Positions 33,201 to 43,441 of a stretch of DNA of 64,000 bases are shown here, piece after piece. Each line of letters starts with the position of its first letter. The stretch's first letter is position 1. The notes under the pieces were generated by a model that ran no database searches, had not been told where the DNA came from, and saw nothing but the letters and a program-made list of their open reading frames with translations. Both the position numbers and the translations under genes were made by a program. The DNA comes from Pinus tabuliformis. Taxonomy: Eukaryota; Streptophyta; Pinopsida; Pinales; Pinaceae. The stretch lies in NCBI GenBank assembly GCA_031772625.1, contig CM062815.1, forward strand, positions 117,560,989 to 117,624,988. The letters are read 5' to 3'.

Positions 33201-35336
33201 TGTTATCACCAAAATAGGACCCTGATAGGCTGTTGATCAGACTATCTCAGTGTAACTATTTCAAACCAATCTTTTAGCTAAGGCTTAGCCTCCTCATCTT
33301 GAGAGGGCTCTCTCAAAGGGTTAATGATTTTGATTAAAGAATAAGATAGATGGCTAACTCCATGGTTTGTGATTGTATATGTTTATAGGTTGAAAGATGA
33401 AGGCTGGCTACCATTGAGCTATGGAGTCAAAGTATGTTCATTACCACATCAATATCAGCTTAACATGAAGTCAGGGCATAGAGAGTTTTTATACATCAAC
33501 AAAACAAAGATACAATGCAAGGAAACATAGTTTATAAATACATGAAGGAAGTTAGAGCATCATTGATGAGTTCTAAGTAACATGTATTCATACCACTGCA
33601 AGTAAGTGAAAGAGGAAATCCATGAGACAATAGGACATTAAAAACTCTCTTTGAATCCTGAGTAGTGAAGCCAAAACATTCTACCTAGCATGGAAGTCAA
33701 GGCATTATAGAGTTCAAGTGCAAAAATGCAAATATAAAACAGTGAAATACAGTTAGTTTATCTATGAAGGAAGTCAGAGCATCATTGATGAATTCTGAGT
33801 ATCATAAGTAAACATCACTGCAATGTAAGTATTGGAAGATGCTATCAAAACAAGAACTCTTCATGAATCTTGAGTTGTCTAAGTAGAAATTTTTCATTAG
33901 GTTAAAAATATACACAGTCTGCACATAGAGCAGCAGCTGAGCCAAAAAGTCTCCAACCCTTTGCTAATTCAACCTCTTGCTTCATATATAGCATTTGAAA
34001 TTAGGACTCCATCATACCTCATCAAGAGAATTCGAATTTTCCATCAGTGACACCTATTCTAACCATAAAACAAACCTTTAAATGCATTTGACAGCTAACC
34101 AGCAGTCCTAGAGACCTAATACAACTAGGAGTGTAACTCCTTATTATGATTACAACAACCTTATCTAAATATTTAAATGCTTTCTTTGACAGCTGCAACC
34201 TCATGAAGTCAAATTTGATGAAGCCTCCCACGTTGTCACCTGACTGCTGATGACAAACCCTAGAAATTAGGGAACATGTTTCCCTGTTTTTAGGCTTAGG
34301 ATCCTTGAAAATGGCACGTGGGACAGAGCCCTTATCTTCTCACTCATGACATATTTTATGAAACTGAAGGATTTTTTTGTAGTCCATGTCGTCTATAACA
34401 ACAACCTCTCTTTGTTTTTTAAAACACTTCTCCAGCTGTCCAGAATCTGTCCTTGAAAAACACATGTCAAACAGGAAAAATTCATTCTCTAAAATTAGAG
34501 TCTCAAAGAAAGATTATTATCTCCCAACTGAAAACACTTATGAAGAAAGTGACATAGGTTATTGTATACGGAGATTTGATGAAGAGAAACCTCCTTCAGA
34601 ATTCCAAAATGCCTTTTCCTGTGACCAGAAATTGATCTTGAAAAAGACTGCTAAAACCATAAGACCAAGCTTGACTTTCAGCAGTTTCGTAGCGCAAGTT
34701 TAACCATAAATTCCTCCCACCTCAGAACGAATTTGAAGAAACTGAAAGAGGTTTTTATAGCTTGGCATATTTGGAAGAAAATCCTCTTTTAGTTTTCAAA
34801 GTTGAGTTCTTAGCTCCTCAGGACCCCTTCTGGAAGTTGACTAGTAAGCGCAGAAAACAAAGTTTTTTATGTTGAAACATGCTTTTTCAGGGTTTTCGTA
34901 GCACGCTATGAAAACTCCTAGTTCAAAATCCACGATTTCGTAGCGCGGCCAATGAAAATTATAGGTTTTTCACTACAAAAATTCCTAGGCAGCTTGTAGT
35001 GCATGAAAACCTTGACACAATTTTGACACATGGAATTTTAGGTGTGATGTGGGGCCAATGATGGGCAAGAACGGAGTGTTGGCCCTATTTGACCATACCA
35101 ACAAGACTCTTTTCTAGATCTTAGACACTAAAGCAACCATGGAAAGATTATACCAAGACTAACATCAATCCTTTGGAATCAAACTGATGTCAAAACACAT
35201 GGTGAGGCTTCTAGGACATGGAATGAGGCTATGAAACTTTTTTTTTTGGAAAAGAGAATGACACTTATTGAGATGAGATGACTCAAAACCAGCAAACTTT
35301 CCAAAGCTTAGAAACAAAAATTTTAGGCTGATAACA
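33201..35336. mobile_element. Solo LTR S2 (2,136 bp) inside element C integrase
   Basis: It starts TGTTATCACC and ends GGCTGATAACA, giving an 8-bp inverted end TGTTATCA/TGATAACA. It is flanked by perfect 5-bp duplications CTCTA (33196-33200 and 35337-35341). Element C's integrase reading is continuous across the site. No PBS, PPT, gag or pol and no second copy of the ends occurs inside, so it reads as one long LTR left by recombination. The orientation is not settled. Open frames inside (for example 34386-34703, 105 codons) have no recognisable domain. Confidence 0.88.
33467..33885. repeat. Internal duplication in S2, about 210-bp unit
   Basis: Two adjacent copies (about 33467-33670 and 33685-33885) share GAAGTCA(G/A)GGCAT, ATGAAGGAAGT(T/C)AGAGCATCA, TTGATGA(G/A)TTCT and CTTTGAATC/CATGAATC-type ends with many substitutions. 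Confidence 0.55.
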
Positions 35337-35341
35337 CTCTA

Positions 35342-35497
35342 AACCACCCCATTCTACTGGGGGTTTTGAGGTGTTTTCAACTCTCATTGAATGCTTTCTT
35401 TTGCAAGGAAATTTTTAAATTCATTCGACACATAATCACCTCCGTTATCACTCCTAAGAGCCTTCACCTTCTTGTTAGTTTCTTTCTCAAACAGTGC
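35342..35497 (-). pseudogene. Element C integrase core fragment between S2 and D
   Basis: About 50 codons on the - strand encode a copia integrase core: ALFEKETNKKVKALRSDNGG, then YVSNEFKNF. The catalytic Asp of SDNGG is present. The fragment is isolated because S2 inserted on one side and D on the other. It shows that D and S2 are independent insertions into the same gene. Confidence 0.85.
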
Positions 35498-36219
35498 CTT
35501 AATTTAATAACCCTGGTTAAAAATTCATGTAAATATAAAAATAAGACCAATGTCATGGGACATGTATTCCAAGTTGAATGGTGGGCAAACCATCCTAGTG
35601 GGTGTTCATTTGGTTTATTGTGGGTAAAGGAAATTGGTAAATGAAATGACAAAGGATTTCGAAAGGAAAAGTGGAATTTATTGGAATTTTATTTATGAAA
35701 ATAATGGAAATAGGAGAAAAGGAAGGTGAAAGGTCACATGTTGCATGTGAGGAGGAAAATGAAGGAAAATAATGGAAATTGAGGAAAACATAGGCCTCAT
35801 TGTTAAAAATTCTTCTGAGGATCAGTTCATAACCTTTTGTCAGTCCATTTTTGGAGCTCTCTCTCTATTCTCTCTATGTCACACTCTTGGACACAGAGTT
35901 TTCTTGGAGCACTTCAGCATGATCAAGAAAAGAAAAGAAGGCAAAGGAAAGCAAGGAAGAGCAGGACCTAGTAGCTACAACGAGATTATTTGCAAGTGTC
36001 AATTTGCATGTGTTATTTCCTTGCTAGTTTTGGCATGAATTCTTATGCATGTGTGTTCTTGGTTCTTTTGTTGTCATTGGCATGGGTTTTTCAAGTGTGA
36101 CAGTGTTTTTCAGCCTAACTTTGTTATTTTTGGATAGTCTTGAGGTGGTGGGTTCTCATGTTTTGGTGGAGCTGGATTGTCGTATGGATTTGAAGTTGAG
36201 TGAGGTGGATCTCTAAAAG

Positions 36220-36560
36220 GAATAACACATGGCCTAGTGATTCCTAAACTAGAATGTAGATCACGGTAAATCCACAACCTAGTAACCCTTGAACCAGATT
36301 GTGGGTTGAGGTAAAGTCATATTTTTTGTTGCCTCAGTGGGCTTAGGAATCCTCGACTAGTGAATGGCGAGATATATGGTAAAGCCTAGAGGTGGGTGCC
36401 CTTGATCAAGCCTAGGAATCCTTGGCGAGTGAATGGAAAGATATATGGTAAATCCTGGATGGTGGTGTCTCGATCATGGCCTAGTGATCCCTGAATTGGA
36501 CTTTGGATTGCAGTGAAGCCTAGGGACTAGGACACGGTAAAATTCCTCACAGTGTAGGTG
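36220..36560 (+). repeat. Short tandem repeats inside the element D LTR
   Basis: Four or five degenerate units of about 65-80 bp are built on (GG)CCTAG(G/T)(A/G)ATCC(T/C)(T/C)(G/T)A...GGTAAA(G/T)CC. They recur in the 3' LTR at about 49255-49570. Confidence 0.5.
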
Positions 36561-36941
36561 GATAAATTTGGTGGCATCCATGCTCATTCAGTTCTTTTTC
36601 AGTTATGAGTCCCACATTCATGCTTGGAATATGGCATGGGGGTGATTGGATGAAAGAAATATTTGGTTTGTCTACTCTATGGTCGGGTGGTATGTGGAAG
36701 TCCCAAACCTGGTTGGCCTATGAATTCAATAATAAGAGTTCCTTCTCCTTGGTATTTCATGTGTAAATGTACTGGTTTATATGAGGTATTTATCGTTGTT
36801 GTATCCTTGTTATTTTTGTTGGTTATATGTTGGTTATGAGCATGTTTTATGACAGTGATAATGTATGGATATCATCATGTTTTGGTTGATAATTGAATGA
36901 ACAATGAATATATGACCTGACAGATGATAATGCAACTAATG

Positions 36942-37275
36942 TGTTGGGTCCCTATAATACTAGTGACTACCCCATTACTATTGTAGTTGTACCCCTTATT
37001 AATATTGTTGTGCCCCTATTATCCCCATATTGTTATTACTGTGCCCCATAGAATCCCTCTATTGTTATTTTTGTGGCTTTATATTATTATTGTTAGGTCG
37101 GCTGGGTTATATTGTGACTCCTTATACTCCTATATATAGAAAGGAGGTTTTTTCATTTGAATCATCCAAGAATTGTTCATTTATGTAATGTAAAGGAGGT
37201 TGCCCCCTCAAATAAGTTGAATTCTAAGGCGTTGATCTATCTTTTCTATCTTTTTCTTGAGCTAGTTTCATAACA
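36942..37275 (+). repeat. Element E 5' LTR
   Basis: 334 bp, TGTTGGGTCCC...TTTCATAACA, with a TATATATA box at 37131-37138 followed by GAAAGGAGG. Confidence 0.95.
37131..37138 (+). promoter_or_regulatory. Element E LTR TATA box
   Basis: TATATATA lies within CTCCTATATATAGAAAGG and is conserved in the 3' LTR at 42677-42684. Confidence 0.65.
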
Positions 37276-37277
37276 TT

Positions 37278-37289
37278 TGGTATCAGAGC
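37278..37289 (+). other. Element E primer-binding site
   Basis: TGGTATCAGAGC, a perfect iMet-type PBS, lies two bases after the 5' LTR. Confidence 0.9.
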
Positions 37290-37953
37290 TTTGGATTCTA
37301 AGGTTTCGCTACTCCAAACAGGTCATCGTGGCATTTTTGCTATAACTTTTTTTCTGAGATGTTTCAGAAGTTTCAAAAAACACCCATTTGAGAAGAAATC
37401 GCGTTGAACCTTGGATCTAAATTTCAGAGCTTTTTGCGCTATATTTGCGGAGATATGATCTGAGGAAGTTGGTATTTTTGCAGACTCCTGAATTACATTC
37501 CAAACAGGTGACCTAGGGAAAATAGTCATAACTTTCTCTCTAGGGATCGGATTGAAATTTCATAAGAAGGTACAAAAACAGGATGGACTTTAGTTTCTTG
37601 TATGCATTTTTTAGATCCAAAGGTCGAAACAATGACTCGTGGCACGTCGTACAAGTTCGCTATATTGAACTAGTCTATAATCAAGTCACTGTGGGAGATT
37701 TCGCATAACTCTTCCTTGGAGAATCCAAATTGGGTCAGACTTGTGGCATTGGAAAGAGCACACAGAGGGCTACTTTAGGTCATAAATTCAGAACTAGATG
37801 ATCAAAAATTACAGAGATACATCAGAGGCAATATCGAGCTCCTACAAAATGAAAAAGGTGTGTATATTTTCTTAAATTTTTGCTTAAGCTTGGTTTGAAA
37901 ATTTATTTTGAAGGAATTCAAAGGGTATAGTAGAGCGTTATTATCGGTAACTG
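37290..37953 (+). other. Element E untranslated leader
   Basis: About 660 bp lie between PBS and gag. It contains two imperfect copies of a block starting (A/T)CCAAACAGGT and carrying ATAACTTT (about 37312 and 37500). No coding capacity. Confidence 0.5.
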
Positions 37954-39108
37954 ATGCCCCGAGGAAAGAAAATGCAAACACCTAGTAAGGAACCTGAAAG
38001 CTCTAGCATGACTCATGAAGAAGAGGAAGAAATGCTACATGATATATCAAAATTACAAGAACAAGTGCAACAAATGTCACTGTCACAAAAGCTAACAGAA
38101 GCTAAGATAAATGGTGTGGAAGCTAAGATGAATGGCGTGGAAGCTAAAATGAATGGAATGGAAGCTAATATCGACAACTTGAAGATAGATTTGAACACAA
38201 ATTTGAAGACATGCATGGCAGATTTGAAGACAGATTTGACAAATTTTCTACAAGAAATACTTACCAATGGTGAAAAGGTAGTAAAGGAAACTCATGATGC
38301 GAACAAAAGAAATTTTAATCATGATTTCTTAGACTCTAATGTGGGATCAAAATCCCACCATATTCCAAAAATAGATATGAGGAAGTTTGATGGCAAGGAT
38401 CCCGCAACATGGATATTACAAATGGAGCAATTTTTCGATCTCAATAATGTGCAAAACACACAAAAAGTACGTATGGCAACTTTATATTTGGAACCAAATC
38501 AGTTTGTATGGTATCAATGATTTTGCTCTCGTAAGCAATTTATCACTTGGGTAATTTTTACGGAAGAATTGATAGCACATTATGAAGATACAAAAAGCAA
38601 CACTTTTTTTAGCTAATTGATAAGTCTCAAACAAAAGGGTTCAATAATGGAGCACATTAAGGAGTTCCAAAAATTGAACATAAGGGTAAAAGATATTCCA
38701 GAGGAGCATAGGATTGATGTGTTCATAGGGTCTTTAAAGGATAATATCCAACATGATGTTCGCCTTTGGGAACCTGATTCATTAGAGAAGGCATTCAGGT
38801 TAGCAAGAAAAATGGAAAGCAAAATTATGGCAACCAGGAAGCATACCACTCACAACTATAAAGACGGAAGTGTTGTTGCCTCTAGTCTTCCACAACCTAT
38901 AAGGTTGACACCACAACAATTGGAAGAAAAAAGAGCAAAAAGGCTTTGTTACAGTTGTGATAGCAAATACACTAAAGGTCATAAGTGTGCTGAGAAGAAA
39001 TTATTCTACATAGATTGTGAAGAGGAAGAAGAAAAGGAGCAAGAAAGGTCAAAAGAAGAGGATATACTCCAAGAACAAAGCCTAGATAAAGAAGAAATGG
39101 ATCCGTCC
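37954..39108 (+). pseudogene. Element E gag (two in-frame stops)
   Basis: The frame starts at ATG 37954. Residues about 20-48 are acidic and helical. Residues 49-76 are four 7-residue repeats of the type EAKMNGV, encoded by 21-bp DNA repeats at 38098-38181. The retrotransposon gag capsid follows (about residues 145-300), then the knuckle CYSCDSKYTKGHKC near 38948, a spacing usual in plant gypsy gags, and an acidic Glu-rich linker. Two stops interrupt the same frame: TGA 38518-38520 and TAA 38614-38616. Both are explained by single G-to-A or C-to-T changes. Pol continues in the same frame. Confidence 0.9.
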
Positions 39109-42100
39109 ATATCTTGTAATGCATTGGCGGGAATTACCACTCCTCAAACCATCAAGATAGAAGGACAAATCAAGAAGAAAAAGGTAATAGTGTTGATTGA
39201 TTCAGGAAGTACCCACAATTTTATTCATTGTAAGGTAGCAAGAGAATTGAATTGCTTCTTATATCCAGCACCAAAGTGTCAAGTGATGGTTGCAAATGGA
39301 GGAACAATAAATTGCTCGGGAAAGTGCCATAATATCAAGCTATCCATGGGAGAATATGTATTGACTAGCCCAATGCTTTCAATTCCAATGGGAGGTGCTG
39401 ATGTTGTACTAGGAGTCCAATGGCTACAATCCTTGGGTACAATAGCTTTTAATTTTCAAGAAATTTTCATGAAATTTTCTGTGGAAGGAAAGGAAGTTGA
39501 ATTAAGGGGTATTGCAGGGAAACCAGGAAAGATAATCAACTCTAATGGTATGACAAAGCTTCTAAAAAGGGAACAAAGAGGTGTAATTGCAAAATTATGT
39601 CTGCTAGATGTGTCCACAGTGGAATCATCTATTTCTCCAGATCTCCAAAAAGTCTTGGACAATCATTCCATGGTATTTGAGACTCCCAAAGGTCTCCCAC
39701 CTATTCATGATCATGATCATGCTATTCATCTAATTCCAGGAAGCGTTCCTCCAAACATCAAGCCGTACAGATATCCCTATGCCCAAAAGAGTGAAATTGA
39801 ACATATGGTTGCAGAAATGCTAGAGGCTGGTATAATTCAACCAAGTCAAAGTTCTTTCTTTGCCCCAGTCGTATTGGTGCACAAGAAGGATGGATCATGG
39901 CGCATGTGTCCGGATTATAGGGAGCTCAACAAGCTCACTATTAAAGATAAGTTTCCCATTCCTGTCATTGATGAATTACTGGATGAATTGCATGGATCAA
40001 TTTACTTCACCAAGTTGGATCTTCGTTCAGGATATCATCAAATTAGAATGAAGATTGAAGACATTCTGAAAACAACATTTAGAACTCATGAGGGTCATTA
40101 TGAATTTTTGGTCATGCCTTTTGGCCTTACCAATGCACCTTCAACATTTCAAGGTTTGATGAATTCAATTTTCAAACCATTCCTTAGAAAATTTGTGTTA
40201 GTATTTTTTGATGATATACTAATCTACAGGAAGTCTTGGAAGGATCATGTTGAACATGTTGACAGGGTGCTACAACTATTGGAGGAGAAACAATTATATG
40301 CAAAAAGATCCAAATGTTTCTTTGGAGTACAAGAGGTGGAATATCTGGGTCATATTGTATCTCATGAAGGAGTTAAGGTAGACCCTAGCAAAATTAAATC
40401 CATTAAGGAATGGAAAATTCCCACATCCATAAAGCATCTGTGAGGATTTCTCGGGTTGACAGGGTATTATCGCAAGTTTGTTAAGAATTATGGGAGAATA
40501 GCAGCACCTCTAACAACATTATTGAAGAAAGATGCATTTTCATGGACTCCAGAAGCAACAAAGGCATTCGAACATCTTAAAGAGGCAATGTGCCAAGCAC
40601 CGGTCTTAGCTACACCAGACTTCACAAAAACCTTTATTGTGGAATGTGATGCTTCAAGAAATGGAATTGGTGTTGTTTTAATGCAAGATGAAAGACCCAT
40701 TGCTTTTGAAAGTCGTCCAATCAAGGGAAAGTTTTTACACAAAGATATTTATGAGAAGGAAATGTTGGCAATACTCCATGCACTTAAGAAATGGCGACCC
40801 TACCTAATGGGAAGACACTTCAAGGTAAAAACGGATCATGATAGCCTTAAATACTTTTTAGAACAAAGATTATCCTCTGAAGAGCAACAAAAGTGGGTCA
40901 CAAAGATGTTGGGTTATGACTTTGAAATCATCTACAAAAAAGGGAAGCAAAATGTGGTGGCAGATGCACTCTCAAGAAAGGATGAGGATGTGGAAGCATT
41001 GTTGTGTGCCATTTCTATTATCCAACCAGATTGGATAAATGAAGCAAGGGAGGAATGGAAGAATGACGAAGGAGTGTGGGCACTTATTCAAAAGTTACAA
41101 CAAGATTCTAGTATGTCTGATACATTTAGCTGGCAAAATGATTCGTTATGGTACAAAGACCGCTTATACCTCTGTAAAAATTCCCAGCTAAAACAAAAGA
41201 TTCTTATGGAATTGCACACTTCTCCCTTAGGAGGGCACTCAGGATTTTTAAAAACTTACAACAGGGTTAAGAAGGAATTTTTTTGGGATGGCCTTAAATC
41301 AGATATTCAAAAGTTTGTGGCAGAATGTTTGGTTTTCCAACAAAATAAAGTTGAAACAATTAAGACACCGGGTCTATTACAACCTTTATCCATTCCAAGC
41401 CAATGTTGGGAGGAGGTTTCAATGGATTTTATCACAGCTTTACCCAAGTCTAAGGGAAAGAGTGTCATCATGGTGGTAGTTGAAAGACTTACCATGTATG
41501 CACACTTTTGTGCATTATCACATCCATTTAAAGCCAGTACAGTTTCTACTGCATTTATGGAAACAATTCAAAAGCTACATGGAAACCCAAAGATTATTGT
41601 AAGTGACAAAGATCCCATTTTCACTGGAAATTTTTGGACAGAATTATTTTATTTTCTTGGTACTCAGTTAGCTCATAGCTCATCTTATCATCTCAATCTG
41701 ATGGGCAAACTGAGATAGTAAACAAATGTTTGGAAGGATATCTTCGTTGCTTTGTATCTGATAAACAGACACAATGGTTCAAATGGTTGCCTCTGGCTGA
41801 ATGGTGGTATAACACTTCCTTCCATACAACAACAAAAATGACCCCATTTATGGCACTTTATGGGTATCAGCCACCATCCATCACATCATATTTAAGAGAA
41901 AATTCTAAGGTTCAAGCAGTGGAACATCACATTGAACATCAACAACAAGTCCTCCAACTCTTAAAGGATAACCTCATGTTGGCACAGAATAGAATGAAAC
42001 AACAGGCAGATCAACATCGTAGCGAAAGAAGTTTTGATGTAGGTGATTGGGTATTCCTACGGCTACAACCATATAAGCAAATGTCCCTCAAGCAAGCAAA

Positions 42101-42458
42101 TAAGGATAATAAATTATCACCAAAGTATTATGGTCCATATAAGGTGTTGCAAAAGATTGGTACTATGGCATACAAATTGGAGCTTCCTGCAGCTTCTCGA
42201 TTGCACCCAGTTTTCCATGTTTCATGTTTAAAGAAGGTTATAGGCAACAAGCTCCCAGTTCAAAAAATATTTCCAGAACTTGACGAGGAAGGAAAAATCA
42301 TATTGGAACCGGAAGCAGTCACAGAAACAAGAACTCGACAGCTACGAAATTGATCAATTTCGTAGTATCTTATCAAGTGGAAGAACTTATCCGCTGAAGA
42401 TTCCACATGGGAGGATGAGAATTTTATATAGAAGCATCAAGAACTTCTCAAGCATTGA
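39109..42458 (+). pseudogene. Element E pol: protease, RT, RNase H, integrase, chromodomain (lightly damaged)
   Basis: The protease (about 39190) keeps LIDSGSTHNF. RT (39850-40330) keeps TKLDLRSGYHQ and the catalytic FFDD (about 40207). RNase H (40620-40980) keeps VECDAS, EKEM, TDHDSL and ADALSR. Integrase begins near 41210 with an HHCC finger whose last Cys is Phe (CLVFQ). It keeps the catalytic Asp of MDFI and of VSDKD; the Glu (TEIVN) lies after a frameshift near 41694. The C-terminal part (41730-42353) has GDWVFLRLQP and the conserved KYYGPYKV. A chromodomain (YLIKWKNLSAEDSTWEDENF, about 42366-42425) follows in frame. Stops are TGA 40441, TGA 42351, TAG 42363, TAG 42429 and TGA 42456. Confidence 0.93.
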
Positions 42459-42473
42459 GGACAACACTTTTTT

Positions 42474-42487
42474 AAAGGAGAGGGGCA
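42474..42487 (+). other. Element E polypurine tract
   Basis: AAAGGAGAGGGGCA directly precedes the 3' LTR start TGTTGGG. Confidence 0.8.
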
Positions 42488-42821
42488 TGTTGGGTCCCTA
42501 TAATACTAGTGATTACCCCATTACTATTGTAGTTGTACCCCTTATTAATATTGTTGTGCCCCTATTATCCCCATATTGTTATTACTGTGCCCCATAGAAT
42601 CCCTTTATTGTTATTTTTGTGGCTTTATATTATTATTGTTTGGTCGGCTGGGTTATATTGTGACTCCTTAGACTCCTATATATAGAAAGGAGGTTTTGTC
42701 GTTTGAATCATCCAAGAATTGTTCATTTATGTAATGTAAAGGAGGCTGCCCCCTCGAAGAGGCTGAATTCTAAGGCGTTGATATATCTTTTCTATCTTTT
42801 TCCTGAGCTGGTTTCATAACA
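42488..42821 (+). repeat. Element E 3' LTR
   Basis: 334 bp, the same length as the 5' LTR with substitutions only (no indels seen), ending TTTCATAACA before the TSD TAATG. Confidence 0.95.
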
Positions 42822-43429
42822 TAATGTGATAAGGCATCAATGCTTCCTTAAAAATCTCAAATAAGTATGAGACCCCTATGCTCAGATCTGTTGTTATGAC
42901 CTATAGATTTCATGTGCATAATGTGTTTGACGAAATGTATGTCATAGTTACGCTTGGTTAGGTTAAGTCCTTGATCAAGTTTTGTGTTAGAGACTTTGTC
43001 TTGGTTTCATTTACTGTCTTGGAAAGTCTCATCAAGTTCCAGACAGTGGTTTGGAGTCTAGCCCTAAAAAGGTGGTCTAAATCTCACAGTCTTTGGCATA
43101 GAACTAGCTGAAAAGGACTGCAGTCTCTCCCTTGCAGGCATTAAGGGAGAGACTGGAGGGTCACAGTCGCATGCATGCCCATGTTATGGGAGAAACTAGG
43201 GGTTTAACTCATTGAAAAGCTAGGTTAACTTAGGGTTTGGGCACTCGGAGTGGTGGATTAGCTTCTGAGGGTCCTTGAGCACCTGAGGGAGATCTGTAAA
43301 GTGTTGGTTCGTCAGTTCCACTTCCTTAATTTCACTTAAGGAGTTTAATCATATCATAGTAACTCTTCATCACATGTTTACTGGTTATCTGGTTAGCTTG
43401 GGTAAATGTGGGAGGAAGGTGTGGTAGAG

Positions 43430-43441
43430 TGGTATCAGAGC
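43430..43441 (+). other. Element D primer-binding site
   Basis: TGGTATCAGAGC, a perfect iMet-type PBS, lies just after the 5' LTR. It is retained although no genes remain. Confidence 0.88.

Larger units (their letters stand above)
36942..42821 (+). mobile_element. Element E: young Ty3-gypsy chromovirus inside element D's 5' LTR
   Basis: Two 334-bp LTRs (36942-37275 and 42488-42821) differ at about 14 positions by eye (about 96% identity). The target-site duplication TAATG is perfect (36937-36941 and 42822-42826), and D's 3' LTR shows the empty site (CAACTAATTTGCTAAGGC near 49925). The element is 5,880 bp with PBS, one long gag-pol frame, a chromodomain region and PPT. It is the youngest and best-preserved element here. 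Confidence 0.95.
35503..43426 (+). repeat. Element D 5' LTR, interrupted by element E
   Basis: The two parts, 35503-36941 and 42827-43426, sum to 2,039 bp, against 2,024 bp in the 3' LTR. It starts TTTAATAACCCTGG (3' copy TGTAATATCCCCGG) and ends GGAGGAAGGTGTGGTA. Confidence 0.85.

Noticed and set aside
34386..34703. 105-codon frame in S2
   Set aside because: Inside a solo LTR, no recognisable motif, and no sign of conservation.
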